Shown: positions 39,565 to 48,735, counted from the stretch's first letter. The stretch is 64,000 nucleotides of DNA from Phycicoccus sonneratiae (GCF_016887965.1 NZ_JAFDVD010000009.1:62001-126000); one strand, 5' to 3'. The notes: generated by a model not told the origin, from the letters alone. Numbers and translations: made by a program.

Positions 39565-39843
39565 TCAGGGCCGGGCGGCGCCGCGCGCGGTCCAGCAGCG
39601 GGTGTGCCAGTGCCGGCGCTCCTCGACGCCGCCGACCCCCGACGCCGGCCAGGCCACGACGTGCGGGGTCCCGACGGGGATGCCGTGGTGGCATCCCGGG
39701 CAGCGGTACTCGCGGCTCGAGGTGGCGCCGGAGAGCCGGCGCACGTGCCACGGGCGGCCGCGCCACTGCTCGGTGACGACCTCGGTCGAGCCCGCGAGCG
39801 GGCGGGCGTCGAGGTCGCGGCGGCGGCGGTTGGCGCGGGGCAC
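39565..39843 (-). CDS. Small zinc-binding-like protein
   Basis: This 92-residue basic protein has a CPGCHHGI motif followed by HVVAW and RRHWHTRCW, a Cys/His spacing that suggests a treble-clef or HNH-like zinc site. The N-terminus (PRANRRRRDLDARPL) is strongly basic. The function is unknown, and binding of nucleic acid is only a guess. It lies 16 bases downstream of the FAD/GcvT gene on the same strand and is convergent with the permease gene. Confidence 0.65.
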   Translation of the reverse strand: MPRANRRRRDLDARPLAGSTEVVTEQWRGRPWHVRRLSGATSSREYRCPGCHHGIPVGTPHVVAWPASGVGGVEERRHWHTRCWTARGAARP

Positions 39844-39859
39844 GCCTCCAGTGTCCCCG

Positions 39860-42325
39860 TCAGCCCCGCACGCGCGCCGAGGAGGGGTCGTACGGCGGCC
39901 GCAGAGTCACCCGGGCCGGGTACCGCGTGCCGGCCACGTCGACCTCCCAGGTCCCGGCGCGCAGCCAGTCGGCGCCGACGCCCTCGGGGTGCGCCACCCC
40001 GGCCAGCCCGACCGCGCCCCCGACCGTCCAGCCGTAGGAGCCGGCGCGCAGGTCGCCGACCGGCTCGCCGTCGCGGAGCAGCACCTCGCCGTGGAACAGC
40101 AGCGGCTCGGGGTCCTCGACGACGACCGAGACGACGCGGTGCCGGGGCGTCCCCCGCTCTTTCGCGGCGACGGTGGCCTCGCGGCCGACGAACCCGCCCG
40201 GCTTGTCGAGGGCGACCGCGAAGCCGAGCCCGGCGCCCCACACGTCGTCGGTGTTGTCGAGGTCGTGCCCGAAGTCGCGGTACCCCTTCTCGAGGCGCAG
40301 GCTGCCGAGGGCCGCGAGCCCGGTCGGCCGCAGCCCGTGCGGGCCGCCGTGCTCGAGCAGCAGGTCCCACAGGGTCGTCGCCGCGTCGACCGGGACGTAG
40401 AGCTCCCAGCCGAGCTCGCCGACGTAGGTGATGCGGACCGCGAGCAGCTCCGTGCCGGCGATCTCGACCCGCTGGGCGGCGCGGAACGGGAACGCATCGT
40501 CGGACCAGTCGTAGTGCGGCGCAACGGTTTCGAGCACCGACCGCGAGGCCGGGCCCTGGAGGCTGAGCATCGCGACGTCGTGGGTGACGTCGGTGACGGT
40601 GGCGTCGGCGTCGCCGAGCCCGCGGCGGAGCATGCCGCGCACCTGCTCGTGCTGGGTGTCGGAGGCGACGACGAGCAGGTCGTCGGCGGCGAGCCGGGTG
40701 ACGGTGAGGTCGGCGACGACGCCGCCGTCCTCGGCGAGCCACTGGGTGTAGGTGATCCGGCCGTCCTGCGACAGGTCGCCGGCCGACATCCGGTCGAGCA
40801 CGGCGAGCGCGTCCGGCCCGCGCACCGCGAAGCGCGCCATGAACGACATGTCGAAGAGGCCGGCCGCCTCCCGCACGGCGCGGTGCTCGGCCTCCCAGTG
40901 CTCGAACCACGGCGCCCGGCCCCAGGTCGGCTCGGCGGACGGGGTCTCCCCCGGTCCGGCGTACCAGGCCGCGGCGTCCCAGCCGGAGACGTCGCGCAGG
41001 TAGCCGCCGCCGGCGACGACCCGGTCGTGCAGCGCCGACCGGAGCACGCCGCGGGACGTGCTCAGCTGCACGCCCGGGGTGTGCGCGGCGTAGACGGTGC
41101 CGAGGACCTCGGCGGTGCGGGCCCGCCGGTGCTCGGGCAGCAGCTGGTGGTCGCGGAAGCGGGCGACGTCGAACCCGGTGACGTCGACGTCCGGCCGTCC
41201 GGAGACCACCCAGTGCGCGAGGATGCGGCCGAGCCCGCCCGCCGAGAGGATGCCGACCGAGTTCAGGCCCGCGCAGACGAAGTACCCGTGGATGCCCGGT
41301 GCCTCACCGACGCCCGGTGACAGGTCCGGCATGAACGACTCCGGGCCGCAGAAGAACGTCCGGATGCCGGCCGTCTCGACGACCGGTACGCGGGCCATCG
41401 CCTTCTCGAGGAACGGGCCGACGCGGTCGGTGTCGGGCGGCAGGGTGCCGAACGAGAAGTCGCGCGGGATGCCCTCGACCTTCCAGGCCGCGGCCTCGGG
41501 CTCGAAGAGGCCGACCATCATCCCGCCGCCCTCCTCGCGGTAGTAGCCGTAGGAGGCCGGGTCCTCGAAGACCGGTGCGTCGGGGCTCATCCCGTCGATC
41601 GGCTCGGTGACGAGGTAGTAGTGCTCGGCGGCCTGGTTCGGCACGACGACACCGTTCTGCGCGGCGAGCTCGCGGGCCCACATCCCGGCCGCGTTGACGA
41701 CGACGTCGCACTCGATGGTGCCGCGGTCGGTGACGACGCCGGTCACCTCCTCGACGACGCCCCGCGGGCGGGTGACGACCTGCTCGACGCGTACGCCCTC
41801 GACGACGCGCACGCCGTGGGCGCGGGCCCCCTTGGCGAGCGCCATCGTCAGGTCGACCGGGTTGACCCGGCCGTCGCCCGGGACGTGGAAGCCACCGACG
41901 AGGTCGTCGGTGCGGGCCAGCGGGAAGAGCTCGGCCATCTCGGCCGGCGAGACCTCCTCGACCTCGAGCCCGAGCCGGCGCTGGAAGGTCGCGACCCGGC
42001 GGTACTCCTCGAGGCGGTCGCGGTCGGCGGCGGCCTCGACGAGCCCGACGGGCTTGAAGCCGGTCGACTGCCCGGTCTCGGCCTCGAGCCGCCCGTAGAG
42101 GTCGCGGGAGTACAGGCGCAGCCGGGTGCTCGTCTCGCTGAAGGAGCCGAAGCAGGTCATCAGGCCGGCCGCGTGCCACGTCGTCCCCGAGGTGAGCCGG
42201 TCGCGCTCGAGGAGGACGACGTCGGTCTCCCCGGCCTGCGCGAGGTGGTAGGCGACGGAGGTGCCGATGACGCCACCCCCGATGACGACGACACGGGCTC
42301 TGGACGGCAGCGCTGCAGGACTCAC
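39860..42325 (-). CDS. FAD oxidoreductase/GcvT fusion (dimethylglycine or sarcosine dehydrogenase-like)
   Basis: The 821-residue protein joins an N-terminal D-amino-acid-oxidase-type flavoprotein to a C-terminal glycine-cleavage T-like domain that binds folate. VVVIGGGVIGTSVAYHLAQ is the FAD fold. TSGTTWHAAGL holds the histidine that is flavinylated in dimethylglycine dehydrogenase. The T-domain is seen in RITYVGELGWELYVP and LRLEKGYRDFGHDL. It probably demethylates dimethylglycine or sarcosine and passes the one-carbon unit to tetrahydrofolate; glyA is in the window but distant. The GTG at 42325 is chosen from a TAGGCT hexamer 7 bases upstream. Confidence 0.85.
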   Translation of the reverse strand: MSPAALPSRARVVVIGGGVIGTSVAYHLAQAGETDVVLLERDRLTSGTTWHAAGLMTCFGSFSETSTRLRLYSRDLYGRLEAETGQSTGFKPVGLVEAAADRDRLEEYRRVATFQRRLGLEVEEVSPAEMAELFPLARTDDLVGGFHVPGDGRVNPVDLTMALAKGARAHGVRVVEGVRVEQVVTRPRGVVEEVTGVVTDRGTIECDVVVNAAGMWARELAAQNGVVVPNQAAEHYYLVTEPIDGMSPDAPVFEDPASYGYYREEGGGMMVGLFEPEAAAWKVEGIPRDFSFGTLPPDTDRVGPFLEKAMARVPVVETAGIRTFFCGPESFMPDLSPGVGEAPGIHGYFVCAGLNSVGILSAGGLGRILAHWVVSGRPDVDVTGFDVARFRDHQLLPEHRRARTAEVLGTVYAAHTPGVQLSTSRGVLRSALHDRVVAGGGYLRDVSGWDAAAWYAGPGETPSAEPTWGRAPWFEHWEAEHRAVREAAGLFDMSFMARFAVRGPDALAVLDRMSAGDLSQDGRITYTQWLAEDGGVVADLTVTRLAADDLLVVASDTQHEQVRGMLRRGLGDADATVTDVTHDVAMLSLQGPASRSVLETVAPHYDWSDDAFPFRAAQRVEIAGTELLAVRITYVGELGWELYVPVDAATTLWDLLLEHGGPHGLRPTGLAALGSLRLEKGYRDFGHDLDNTDDVWGAGLGFAVALDKPGGFVGREATVAAKERGTPRHRVVSVVVEDPEPLLFHGEVLLRDGEPVGDLRAGSYGWTVGGAVGLAGVAHPEGVGADWLRAGTWEVDVAGTRYPARVTLRPPYDPSSARVRG

Positions 42326-42332
42326 GCAGGCG

Positions 42333-42338
42333 AGCCTA
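42333..42338 (-). promoter_or_regulatory. -10 hexamer TAGGCT for leaderless FAD/GcvT gene
   Basis: On the minus strand TAGGCT lies 7 bases before the GTG at 42325, which is otherwise without a ribosome-binding site. Confidence 0.5.
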
Positions 42339-42383
42339 GGGGCTTCCGGTCCCACCCCACCGGCCCCCCTCCCCGCGCTCCAC

Positions 42384-42433
42384 GTCAGGCGACACGCAGG
42401 TGAACCGAACCGCTGGCCTGCGTGTCGCCCGAC
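42384..42433. repeat. Inverted repeat A, 5' side of the AbiEi/endonuclease-like gene
   Basis: Arms 42384-42400 and 42417-42433 pair at 16 of 17 positions around a 16-base loop. The 3' arm contains CCTGCGTGTCGCC. A related palindrome, with 24 of 28 bases identical over its 3' arm region, lies on the other side of the gene at 43459-43518. Confidence 0.75.
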
Positions 42434-42495
42434 CTCGGCAGACGACCTGTGGAGAACCCCGCGAGGCTTCCGCCGGCGACAGCCATCCTCGGGCC

Positions 42496-43452
42496 ATGAC
42501 CCCCCGCCGGCTGCCGCCCCTGCCCGCGGGCGCCGTCTCGCTCGACGACGCCCGGACGCTCGGCCTCGCCGACCACGACTGGCGCGACGCCCGGCTGCTC
42601 CGCGTCACGCGCTCGGTCCGTTCGCTCCACGCTCCTCTCGACCTGCGCGAGCGCGCCCGGGCCTTCGCGCGGGCGCTGCCGGCGGACTGCGCCTTCTCGC
42701 ACGTCACCGCCGCCCGCCTCTGGGGGCTCCCGCTGCCGGCGCCCCTCGAGCGGGACGACACCCTCGACGTCATGCGCCGGTCGGAGCGCGCTCCGGTTGA
42801 GCGCACGGGGTGCCGGGGCCACCGCGGCCTCGAGCGACGACGGGTGGTTGAGCTCGACGGGCTCCGCGTCACCGACCCCGCGGACACGTGGGTCGACCTC
42901 GCCGCGGTGCGCAGGCACCGGCTCGACCGCGACGACCTCGTCGCCGTGGGAGACGCGGTGGTCACGCGATGGGCCAGGCCCGGCGTCCGCCGGTCGGCAG
43001 TCGAGGTCGCCGACGCCCTCGACCCCCTCCGTCGAGCGCTCGCCGCCCGGGGCTCGCCGCGCGGGGCGACCCTGCTCGTCGAGGCACTAGCCCTCGTCCG
43101 TCCCGGGGTGCGCTCCGCGCGTGAGACTCGCAGCCGCCTCCTCTTCGTGGCCGCCGGGTTCCCCGAACCCGAGCCGTGCGCGCCCCTCCACGCACGTGGT
43201 GGCGGCTGGCTCGCCGAGGGCGACCTCGTGTGGCACGCGCAGCGGGTCGTGGGCGAGTACCAGGGTGAGGTCCACGGCAGCCGGAGCGCCCGCAGCACCG
43301 ACGCCGCTCGCAACGGCCTGCTCGGCGACGAGGACTGGACCGTGCTCGAGATCTTCGCCGAGGACCACGCCGACCCCCACCGGCGACGGGCCCTGCTCGT
43401 CCGGTTCGCCCGGGCCCTCGGCCTCGATCCGAGAACGCTGACCATCCGATGA
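42496..43452 (+). CDS. AbiEi-like/PD-(D/E)XK endonuclease-like protein
   Basis: This 318-residue protein resembles actinobacterial proteins that join an AbiEi antitoxin-like N-terminal region (FSHVTAARLWGLPLP) to a C-terminal Vsr/DUF559-like nuclease fold. The nuclease-like part shows ETRSRLLFVAAGFPEPEP, then GDLVWHAQRVVGEYQGEVH, with the acidic E, D and E-x-Q pattern of PD-(D/E)XK enzymes. No partner toxin gene is adjacent. Related palindromes flank the gene on both sides, which suggests it may have moved or spread as a unit. Function is unproven. Confidence 0.7.
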   Translation: MTPRRLPPLPAGAVSLDDARTLGLADHDWRDARLLRVTRSVRSLHAPLDLRERARAFARALPADCAFSHVTAARLWGLPLPAPLERDDTLDVMRRSERAPVERTGCRGHRGLERRRVVELDGLRVTDPADTWVDLAAVRRHRLDRDDLVAVGDAVVTRWARPGVRRSAVEVADALDPLRRALAARGSPRGATLLVEALALVRPGVRSARETRSRLLFVAAGFPEPEPCAPLHARGGGWLAEGDLVWHAQRVVGEYQGEVHGSRSARSTDAARNGLLGDEDWTVLEIFAEDHADPHRRRALLVRFARALGLDPRTLTIR

Positions 43453-43458
43453 GTCGTC

Positions 43459-43518
43459 TCGAGATTGGCCGACACGCCGAGGATTCGGTCCGCTCGCCTG
43501 CGTGTCGCCTGATCTCGA
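43459..43518. repeat. Inverted repeat B, 3' side of the AbiEi/endonuclease-like gene
   Basis: Arms 43459-43477 and 43500-43518 form a 19-position stem with 16 Watson-Crick pairs, two G-T pairs and one mismatch, around a 22-base loop. The 3' arm shares CCTGCGTGTCGCC with repeat A. It starts 7 bases after the gene's stop and lies before the convergent sigma-factor gene, so it may also act as a terminator. Confidence 0.75.
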
Positions 43519-43573
43519 TGCCGCCGCCCGGTCCCGGGACGCGCCCCTCCACGCGCCCCGGACCGGGCGCAGG

Positions 43574-44095
43574 TCAGCCGACCGGCTCGTCGGCGACGAG
43601 GAGCGGACGCAGCCGGGCCAGGGCCCGGTGCGCGATCACGCGGACGTTGCCCGTCGAGATGCCCACCACGTCGGCCACGACCTCGTCCGGCTGGTCCTCG
43701 AGGTAGCGCAGCACGAGGACGGCCCGCGAGCGGGGGTCGAGCACCGCGAGCATCCCGTCGGCGAGCAGCCGCGCCTCGACCGCACTGTCGCCGGCCGACG
43801 TGACGGGCGCCGCGGCCTCGACGAGCGCGTCGGACGTCACCGTCCGGGCCGACGCCAACCGCCGCCCCGACACGAAACGGTTGACCATCATCCGCCGGAC
43901 GTAGCGGTCGGGGTGCTCGGACCGCTCCACGCGGCGCCAGTGCACGACGAGGCGGACCAGGGTGTCCTGGAGCAGGTCCTCCGCATCGGCGTCGTGCAGG
44001 GTGAGGCTGCGTGCGAAGCGGAGGAGGCGTGGACCGGCGGCTCGGACGTACTCCTCGACACCCTCCGGAGGCCGGGGCGGGCGGGCGGACCTCAC
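43574..44095 (-). CDS. ECF/SigE-like sigma-70 family factor
   Basis: This 173-residue sigma factor has region 2 (LLRFARSLTLHDADAEDLLQ, RYVRRMMVNRFVS) and region 4 (VLVLRYLEDQPDEVVADVVG, then ISTGNVRVIAHRALARL). It resembles the SigE/ECF factors common in actinobacteria. The GTG at 44095 overlaps the stop of the anti-sigma-like gene upstream as GTGA. The usual order, sigma first, is reversed here, so the upstream membrane protein is translated before it. Confidence 0.85.
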   Translation of the reverse strand: MRSARPPRPPEGVEEYVRAAGPRLLRFARSLTLHDADAEDLLQDTLVRLVVHWRRVERSEHPDRYVRRMMVNRFVSGRRLASARTVTSDALVEAAAPVTSAGDSAVEARLLADGMLAVLDPRSRAVLVLRYLEDQPDEVVADVVGISTGNVRVIAHRALARLRPLLVADEPVG

Positions 44096-44898
44096 GGGCC
44101 CACCGCCGGCCACGGCGAGTCCTCGAGGCGGGCCGCCATGAGGCCGACCAGCCGGACCGCCTCGACCGTCGGGTCCGTCGTCCCGCTGCGGTGGATGCTC
44201 ACCGCGACCGACCGGGTGCCGACCCGACGCACCGCCACCACCCACCGGGGATCGTCGCGGCCGACGAGGAGCAGCCGGTCGGCGCGGTCACCCCCGGGCC
44301 AGGTGGCCTGCTCGACGCCGATCCACCGACACGGCCCCGTGTCCGCCACCAGCTGTTGCCAGCCCCTCGAGTCCGCCCACCCCGCCACGGTGAAGGATGC
44401 GTCCTCCACCCCTTCCTCGGTCACCGTGGGGAGCACGGCATGGATCGACGCCACGTCGACCGGTCGCACGGCACCTTTCGTTGGCCCGACCACCGTCGAG
44501 TCGCAGATCTGCGGCCCGAGGACCGCCGCCTGGTCCGGGCCGGTCAGCGGGCCGCCGCGGTAGCGCAGCCCACGCAGATCGTCCTCGTCCGGGAAGAGCG
44601 CCGCGGCGGCCTGCTCGTCCTCGTCCGCCGCGGACGGGGACGCAGTGGTCGGACTCGACGCCGCAGGCAGCGCGGTGCGGTCGGCCCCGGCCCCGAGGGC
44701 CGGCACCGTGACGACCAGGCCGGCCACGAGGGCCGCGGCTCCCAGTGTCCCGGCGGCCCCGCGGGCCATCATCCGCCGTCGCCGCAGCCGACCGCCGCGG
44801 GAGAGCGCCTCGTCGAGCAGCCCCTCCGACAGCGACGGTGTCCCCGCCTCCTCGAGCAGCGACCGCAGCCGGCCCCCGGTCTCCTCGTGCACGTCCAT
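44092..44898 (-). CDS. Membrane-anchored anti-sigma-like protein
   Basis: This 268-residue protein has a cytoplasmic N-terminus (GGRLRSLLEEAGTPSLSEGLLDEAL), one transmembrane helix at about 45-65 (AAGTLGAAALVAGLVVTVPAL) and a large outer domain. This layout, next to a sigma gene, suggests an anti-sigma factor, but no ZAS zinc motif is visible, so the assignment rests on context. I chose the ATG at 44898, which has GGGGAG about 6 bases upstream. It is coupled to the sigma gene by a GTGA overlap. Confidence 0.7.
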   Translation of the reverse strand: MDVHEETGGRLRSLLEEAGTPSLSEGLLDEALSRGGRLRRRRMMARGAAGTLGAAALVAGLVVTVPALGAGADRTALPAASSPTTASPSAADEDEQAAAALFPDEDDLRGLRYRGGPLTGPDQAAVLGPQICDSTVVGPTKGAVRPVDVASIHAVLPTVTEEGVEDASFTVAGWADSRGWQQLVADTGPCRWIGVEQATWPGGDRADRLLLVGRDDPRWVVAVRRVGTRSVAVSIHRSGTTDPTVEAVRLVGLMAARLEDSPWPAVGP

Positions 44899-45009
44899 CG
44901 CCGCTCCCCCTTCGTCCCGGGCGGGCCGAGCGCCCGCCACATCATGGACGACGCGGCGAGGGCGCCCGGCGTTACACGCGGGGCGCCCTCGATCGGCGGC
45001 GGGACGCGC

Positions 45010-46788
45010 TCAGGCGTAGGTGCGGAACCCGCGCCCGGTCTTGCGGCCCAGGTAGCCCGCCGTCACGAGGTGCTCCAGCAGCGGCGCGGGTGCGAAACCG
45101 CGCTCGCGGAACTCGACGTACAGCTCGCGCTCGATGGCCAGCGAGACGTCGAGCCCGACGACGTCGAGCAGCTCGAACGGTCCCATCGGCAGCCCGCAGC
45201 CGGTCTTCATCGCGGTGTCGATGTCGTCGGCGGTGGCGTAGTTCGCCTCGAGCATCTTGACGGCGTCGTTGAGGTACGGGAAGAGCAGGGCGTTGACGAT
45301 GAAGCCGCTGCGGTCCGCGCAGGTGACCGCGACCTTGCCGACCTTCGCGCAGAGGTCCTGCACGGTGGCCAGCACCTCGGGCGCGGTGGTCACCGTGTGC
45401 ACGACCTCGACGAGCTTCATCACCTGGGCCGGGTTGAAGAAGTGCATCCCGATGACGTCCTGCGGTCGCGAGGTGACCTTGGCGCAGTCGATGATCGGCA
45501 GCGACGAGGTCGTCGTCGCGAGCACGGCGCCGGGCTTGCAGATGGCGTCGAGGTCGCGGAAGAGGTCCTGCTTGACGGCGAGGTCCTCGGCGACCGCCTC
45601 GACGACGAGGTCGACGTCGGCCAGGGCCTCGCGCCCGGTGGCGCCGGCGACCCGGCCGAGCAGCGCGTCGGCGTCGGCCTGCTCCATCCGCCCCTTCTCG
45701 ACGGCCCGCGCGCAGCTGCGGCCGAGGGCCGTGACGACTGCCGCGACCTTCTCCTCGGACCGCGCGACGAACGTCACCGGGTAGCCGGCCCTGGCGAAGA
45801 CCTCGATGATCCCCGTGGCCATCGTCCCGCTGCCGACGACGCCGACGGTCGTGACGTCGCGCAGGGACACCCCGGCGGGCACGCCGCCGGCCGGCGTCTG
45901 CGCGTCGGGAACGACCTCGGGCGACCCCGGCCCGGCGTAGGTGTAGAACCCGCGCCCCGACTTCCGGCCGAGCAGGCCGGCCGAGACCATCTGCTTGATG
46001 ATCGGGCTCGGCGCGTGCAGGCGGTCGCGGCCCTGCTTGTACATCGTGTCGAGGATCTCGTAGGCGGTGTCGAGGCCGATGAGGTCGAGCAGCTGGAGCG
46101 GACCCATCGGGTAGCCGCAGCCGAAGCGCATCGCGGCGTCGAGGTCCTCGCGGGTGGCGTAGCGGCTCTCGTACATCGCGACGGCGTGGTTGAGGTAACC
46201 GAAGAGCAGCCGGTTGGCGATGAAGCCGGCCTTGTCGCCGACGACGACCGGCTTCTTCCCGAGCCGCTCGGCGAGCGCCTTGACGTCCTCGAAGACGTCG
46301 TCGGCGGTGATGACGGTGCGGATGACCTCGACGAACTGCTGCACCGGCGCCGGATTGAAGAAGTGCATGCCGACGACGCGCTTGGGGTTCGACGTCGCGA
46401 CGGCGATCTCGGTGACGGGCAGCGACGAGGTGTTCGTCGCGAGCACGGCCTCGGCCGAGACGATGCGGTCGAGCCGGCCGAAGATGTCCTTCTTGAGGTC
46501 GAGGTGCTCGGGCACGGCCTCGACGACGAGCTGGCAGCCCGCGAGGTCCTCGAGCGAGGTGGTGAAGGTGACCCGCGCGTGGAGGGCGTCGTGCTGCTCC
46601 TGGGTGATCTTCTCGCGGCGCAGGGCCCGGCCCGTGCTGCCGGCGAGGATCTCGCGGCCGTGCGCGACCCCGGCGTCGTCGACCTCGACGGCGAGCACGT
46701 CGATGCCGTTGCGGGCGAACACCTCCACGATGCCCGCACCCATCGTGCCGAGTCCGATCACACCCACGCTGGTGAAGTCACGCGTCAT
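45010..46788 (-). CDS. Tandem-duplicated 3-hydroxybutyryl-CoA dehydrogenase
   Basis: The 592-residue protein contains two complete 3-hydroxyacyl-CoA dehydrogenase units, at about 1-290 and 310-592. Each has its own NAD loop (VGVIGLGTMGAGI and VGVVGSGTMATGI), catalytic histidine motif (VVGMHFFNPAPV and VIGMHFFNPAQV) and C-terminal dimer domain (MGPLQLLDLIGLDT and MGPFELLDVVGLDV). It interconverts acetoacetyl-CoA and 3-hydroxybutyryl-CoA and would sit between the thiolase and ccr in the ethylmalonyl-CoA pathway. AAGGA lies about 10 bases before the ATG. Confidence 0.92.
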   Translation of the reverse strand: MTRDFTSVGVIGLGTMGAGIVEVFARNGIDVLAVEVDDAGVAHGREILAGSTGRALRREKITQEQHDALHARVTFTTSLEDLAGCQLVVEAVPEHLDLKKDIFGRLDRIVSAEAVLATNTSSLPVTEIAVATSNPKRVVGMHFFNPAPVQQFVEVIRTVITADDVFEDVKALAERLGKKPVVVGDKAGFIANRLLFGYLNHAVAMYESRYATREDLDAAMRFGCGYPMGPLQLLDLIGLDTAYEILDTMYKQGRDRLHAPSPIIKQMVSAGLLGRKSGRGFYTYAGPGSPEVVPDAQTPAGGVPAGVSLRDVTTVGVVGSGTMATGIIEVFARAGYPVTFVARSEEKVAAVVTALGRSCARAVEKGRMEQADADALLGRVAGATGREALADVDLVVEAVAEDLAVKQDLFRDLDAICKPGAVLATTTSSLPIIDCAKVTSRPQDVIGMHFFNPAQVMKLVEVVHTVTTAPEVLATVQDLCAKVGKVAVTCADRSGFIVNALLFPYLNDAVKMLEANYATADDIDTAMKTGCGLPMGPFELLDVVGLDVSLAIERELYVEFRERGFAPAPLLEHLVTAGYLGRKTGRGFRTYA

Positions 46789-46890
46789 GGCGGCGATCCT
46801 TCCAGAGCGCCCGAGCGGCCACGACCGCGTGGCGGGGTGACGCTGCTTACCTCGGCGGCGTCCGCGTGCGGGCGCGGTGCGTGAGCCCGG

Positions 46891-47367
46891 TCACCAGTCG
46901 ACGCCGGTGGCGACGAGCTCGGCCTCGAGGTCGACGCGGTCGCGGGGGTCGAGCGGCAGCAGCCCGATGGGTGTCGGCACGTCGGCCCGCGAGCAGAGCT
47001 GGACGAGCACGTGGTCGTAGGCGGCCAGCGCGGCGGCGATGCGGGCGGCCGGGTGCGGCTGGTCGCTCGCCTCGATGCGCCGCACCTCGGCGGCGAGCCG
47101 GCGCAGCTCGAGGGCGAGGAGCACCGACGGCACGGGCTCGGAGGGCGGACGGCGGCGTTCGAGGAGGCCGACCCGCTCGAGGCCCTCGACGACGTCCCGC
47201 CCGAGCCGCGAGGCGCGCAATCGGGGGCCGAGGTGCTCGGTGAGCGGCGCAAGGCCCGGAGGCACCCGCCGGGGACCCCCCGAGACCCACCGGCCGATCT
47301 CCCAGCCGACCACGTAGAGGGCACCGAAGAAGAGGACGACGACCACCCCGGTCACGACCGTCTCCAT
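46891..47367 (-). CDS. Single-pass membrane protein of unknown function
   Basis: This 158-residue protein starts with a membrane helix ([22 protein letters not shown]) and continues with a charged helical cytoplasmic part ([17 protein letters not shown]). It has no recognised domain. The ATG at 47367 places the helix at the N-terminus and has GAGGTGAGG upstream. It is divergent from nucS. Confidence 0.65.
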   Translation of the reverse strand: METVVTGVVVVLFFGALYVVGWEIGRWVSGGPRRVPPGLAPLTEHLGPRLRASRLGRDVVEGLERVGLLERRRPPSEPVPSVLLALELRRLAAEVRRIEASDQPHPAARIAAALAAYDHVLVQLCSRADVPTPIGLLPLDPRDRVDLEAELVATGVDW

Positions 47368-47430
47368 CGACCTCACCTCGGGATCCAGTGTGCGTCGGCC
47401 CCGCGCGGGCGGCAAGAGGTTCGACGTGGG

Positions 47431-47436
47431 TAGGCT
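47431..47436 (+). promoter_or_regulatory. -10 hexamer TAGGCT for leaderless nucS
   Basis: TAGGCT lies 8 bases before the nucS GTG at 47445. No ribosome-binding site is present between them. Confidence 0.5.
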
Positions 47437-47444
47437 GCGCGATC

Positions 47445-48140
47445 GTGCGGATGGTCATCGCGACGTGCTCGGTCGACTACGAGGGACGCCTGACGGCGCA
47501 CCTGCCGCTCGCCACCCGGCTGCTCCTCGTCAAGGCCGACGGCTCGGTGCTCGTGCACTCGGACGGCGGCTCGTACAAGCCGCTCAACTGGATGTCGCCG
47601 CCGTGCGCCATGGCCGAGGTCGAGCCGGACGAGACCGAGGCCGAGGAGGGCGTCACGGCCGTGTGGGTCGTGCAGCACGCGAAGTCCGAGGACCGCCTGC
47701 GGGTCCGCCTCCACGAGGTGCACAGCGACAGCAGCCACGACCTCGGGGTCGACCCCGGCCTCGTCAAGGACGGCGTCGAGGCCCACCTCCAGAAGCTCCT
47801 CGCCGAGCACATCACGACCCTCGGCGACGGGTGGACGCTCGGTCGGCGGGAGTACATGACGGCCATCGGGCCGGTCGACATCCTCTGTCGCGACGCGTCC
47901 GGCGGGCACGTCGCCGTCGAAATCAAGCGCCGCGGCGAGATCGACGGCGTCGAGCAGCTGACCCGCTACCTCGAGCTGATGAACCGCGACCCCCACCTCG
48001 CCCCGGTCACCGGCGTCTTCGCCGCCCAGGTGATCAAGCCGCAGGCCCGCACCCTCGCCGAGGACCGCGGCATCCGCTGCGTCGTCCTCGACTACGACGC
48101 GCTCAAGGGCATCGACACGAGCGAGCACCGGCTCTTCTGA
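47445..48140 (+). CDS. nucS: Mismatch-specific endonuclease NucS/EndoMS
   Basis: NucS cleaves DNA at mismatches and replaces MutS/MutL in many actinobacteria. This 231-residue protein has the N-terminal domain ([29 protein letters not shown]) and a RecB-like nuclease domain with D145 (GPVDILCRD), E159 and K161 (AVEIKRRG) and Q171 ([10 protein letters not shown]). The C-terminal end, EHRLF, resembles the clamp-interacting tail reported for corynebacterial homologues; that reading is inference. The GTG at 47445 makes [12 protein letters not shown] align with the family start. Confidence 0.95.
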   Translation: MRMVIATCSVDYEGRLTAHLPLATRLLLVKADGSVLVHSDGGSYKPLNWMSPPCAMAEVEPDETEAEEGVTAVWVVQHAKSEDRLRVRLHEVHSDSSHDLGVDPGLVKDGVEAHLQKLLAEHITTLGDGWTLGRREYMTAIGPVDILCRDASGGHVAVEIKRRGEIDGVEQLTRYLELMNRDPHLAPVTGVFAAQVIKPQARTLAEDRGIRCVVLDYDALKGIDTSEHRLF

Positions 48141-48189
48141 CCCGGGCCGCCGCGTTTGACCGGCGCCGGGCCCGGGTAGGCGCTCGGGC

Positions 48190-48735
48190 ATGACCGACAC
48201 AACGCACACCGCCCGCAGGGTCGCCTTCCTCGTCGCCACCGAGGGCATCGAGCAGGTCGAGCTGACCGAGCCCTGGAACGCCGTCGAGGAGGCGGGCCAC
48301 ACCCCCGTCCTCGTCTCGACCGAGAGCGGCCAGGTGCAGGCGTTCAACCACCTCGACAAGGGCGACACCTTCCCGGTCGACGTCACCGTCGCCGAGGCCG
48401 AGGTCGGCGACTACGACGCCCTCGTCCTGCCCGGCGGCGTCGCCAACCCCGACGCCCTGCGCACCGACGCCGACGCCGTGTCCTTCGTCCGGACCTTCGT
48501 CGAGTCCGGCAAGCCGGTGGCGGCCATCTGCCACGCCCCGTGGACCCTCGTCGAGGCCGACGTCGTGCGCGGCCGCACGCTCACGTCCTGGCCGAGCCTG
48601 CAGACCGACCTGCGCAACGCGGGCGCGACATGGCAGGACGAGGAGCTCGTCGTCGACGACAACCTCGTGACGAGCCGCAACCCGGACGACCTCCCGGCGT
48701 TCACGAAGGCCCTCGTGGAGGCGCTCAGCCGCTGA
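48190..48735 (+). CDS. PfpI/DJ-1 family protein
   Basis: This 181-residue protein has the DJ-1/PfpI fold, with the nucleophile-elbow cysteine in AAICHAPWTLVEADVVRG and the preceding LVLPGGVANPDALR loop. Members act as glyoxalases, deglycases or chaperones. The sequence does not separate these. It overlaps the convergent ecm gene by 11 bases at its end. Confidence 0.88.
   Translation: MTDTTHTARRVAFLVATEGIEQVELTEPWNAVEEAGHTPVLVSTESGQVQAFNHLDKGDTFPVDVTVAEAEVGDYDALVLPGGVANPDALRTDADAVSFVRTFVESGKPVAAICHAPWTLVEADVVRGRTLTSWPSLQTDLRNAGATWQDEELVVDDNLVTSRNPDDLPAFTKALVEALSR

Noticed and set aside
42496-43452. A complete AbiE toxin-antitoxin pair
   Set aside because: No nucleotidyltransferase gene adjoins this gene; the AbiEii-like gene is 10 kb away with its own partner.
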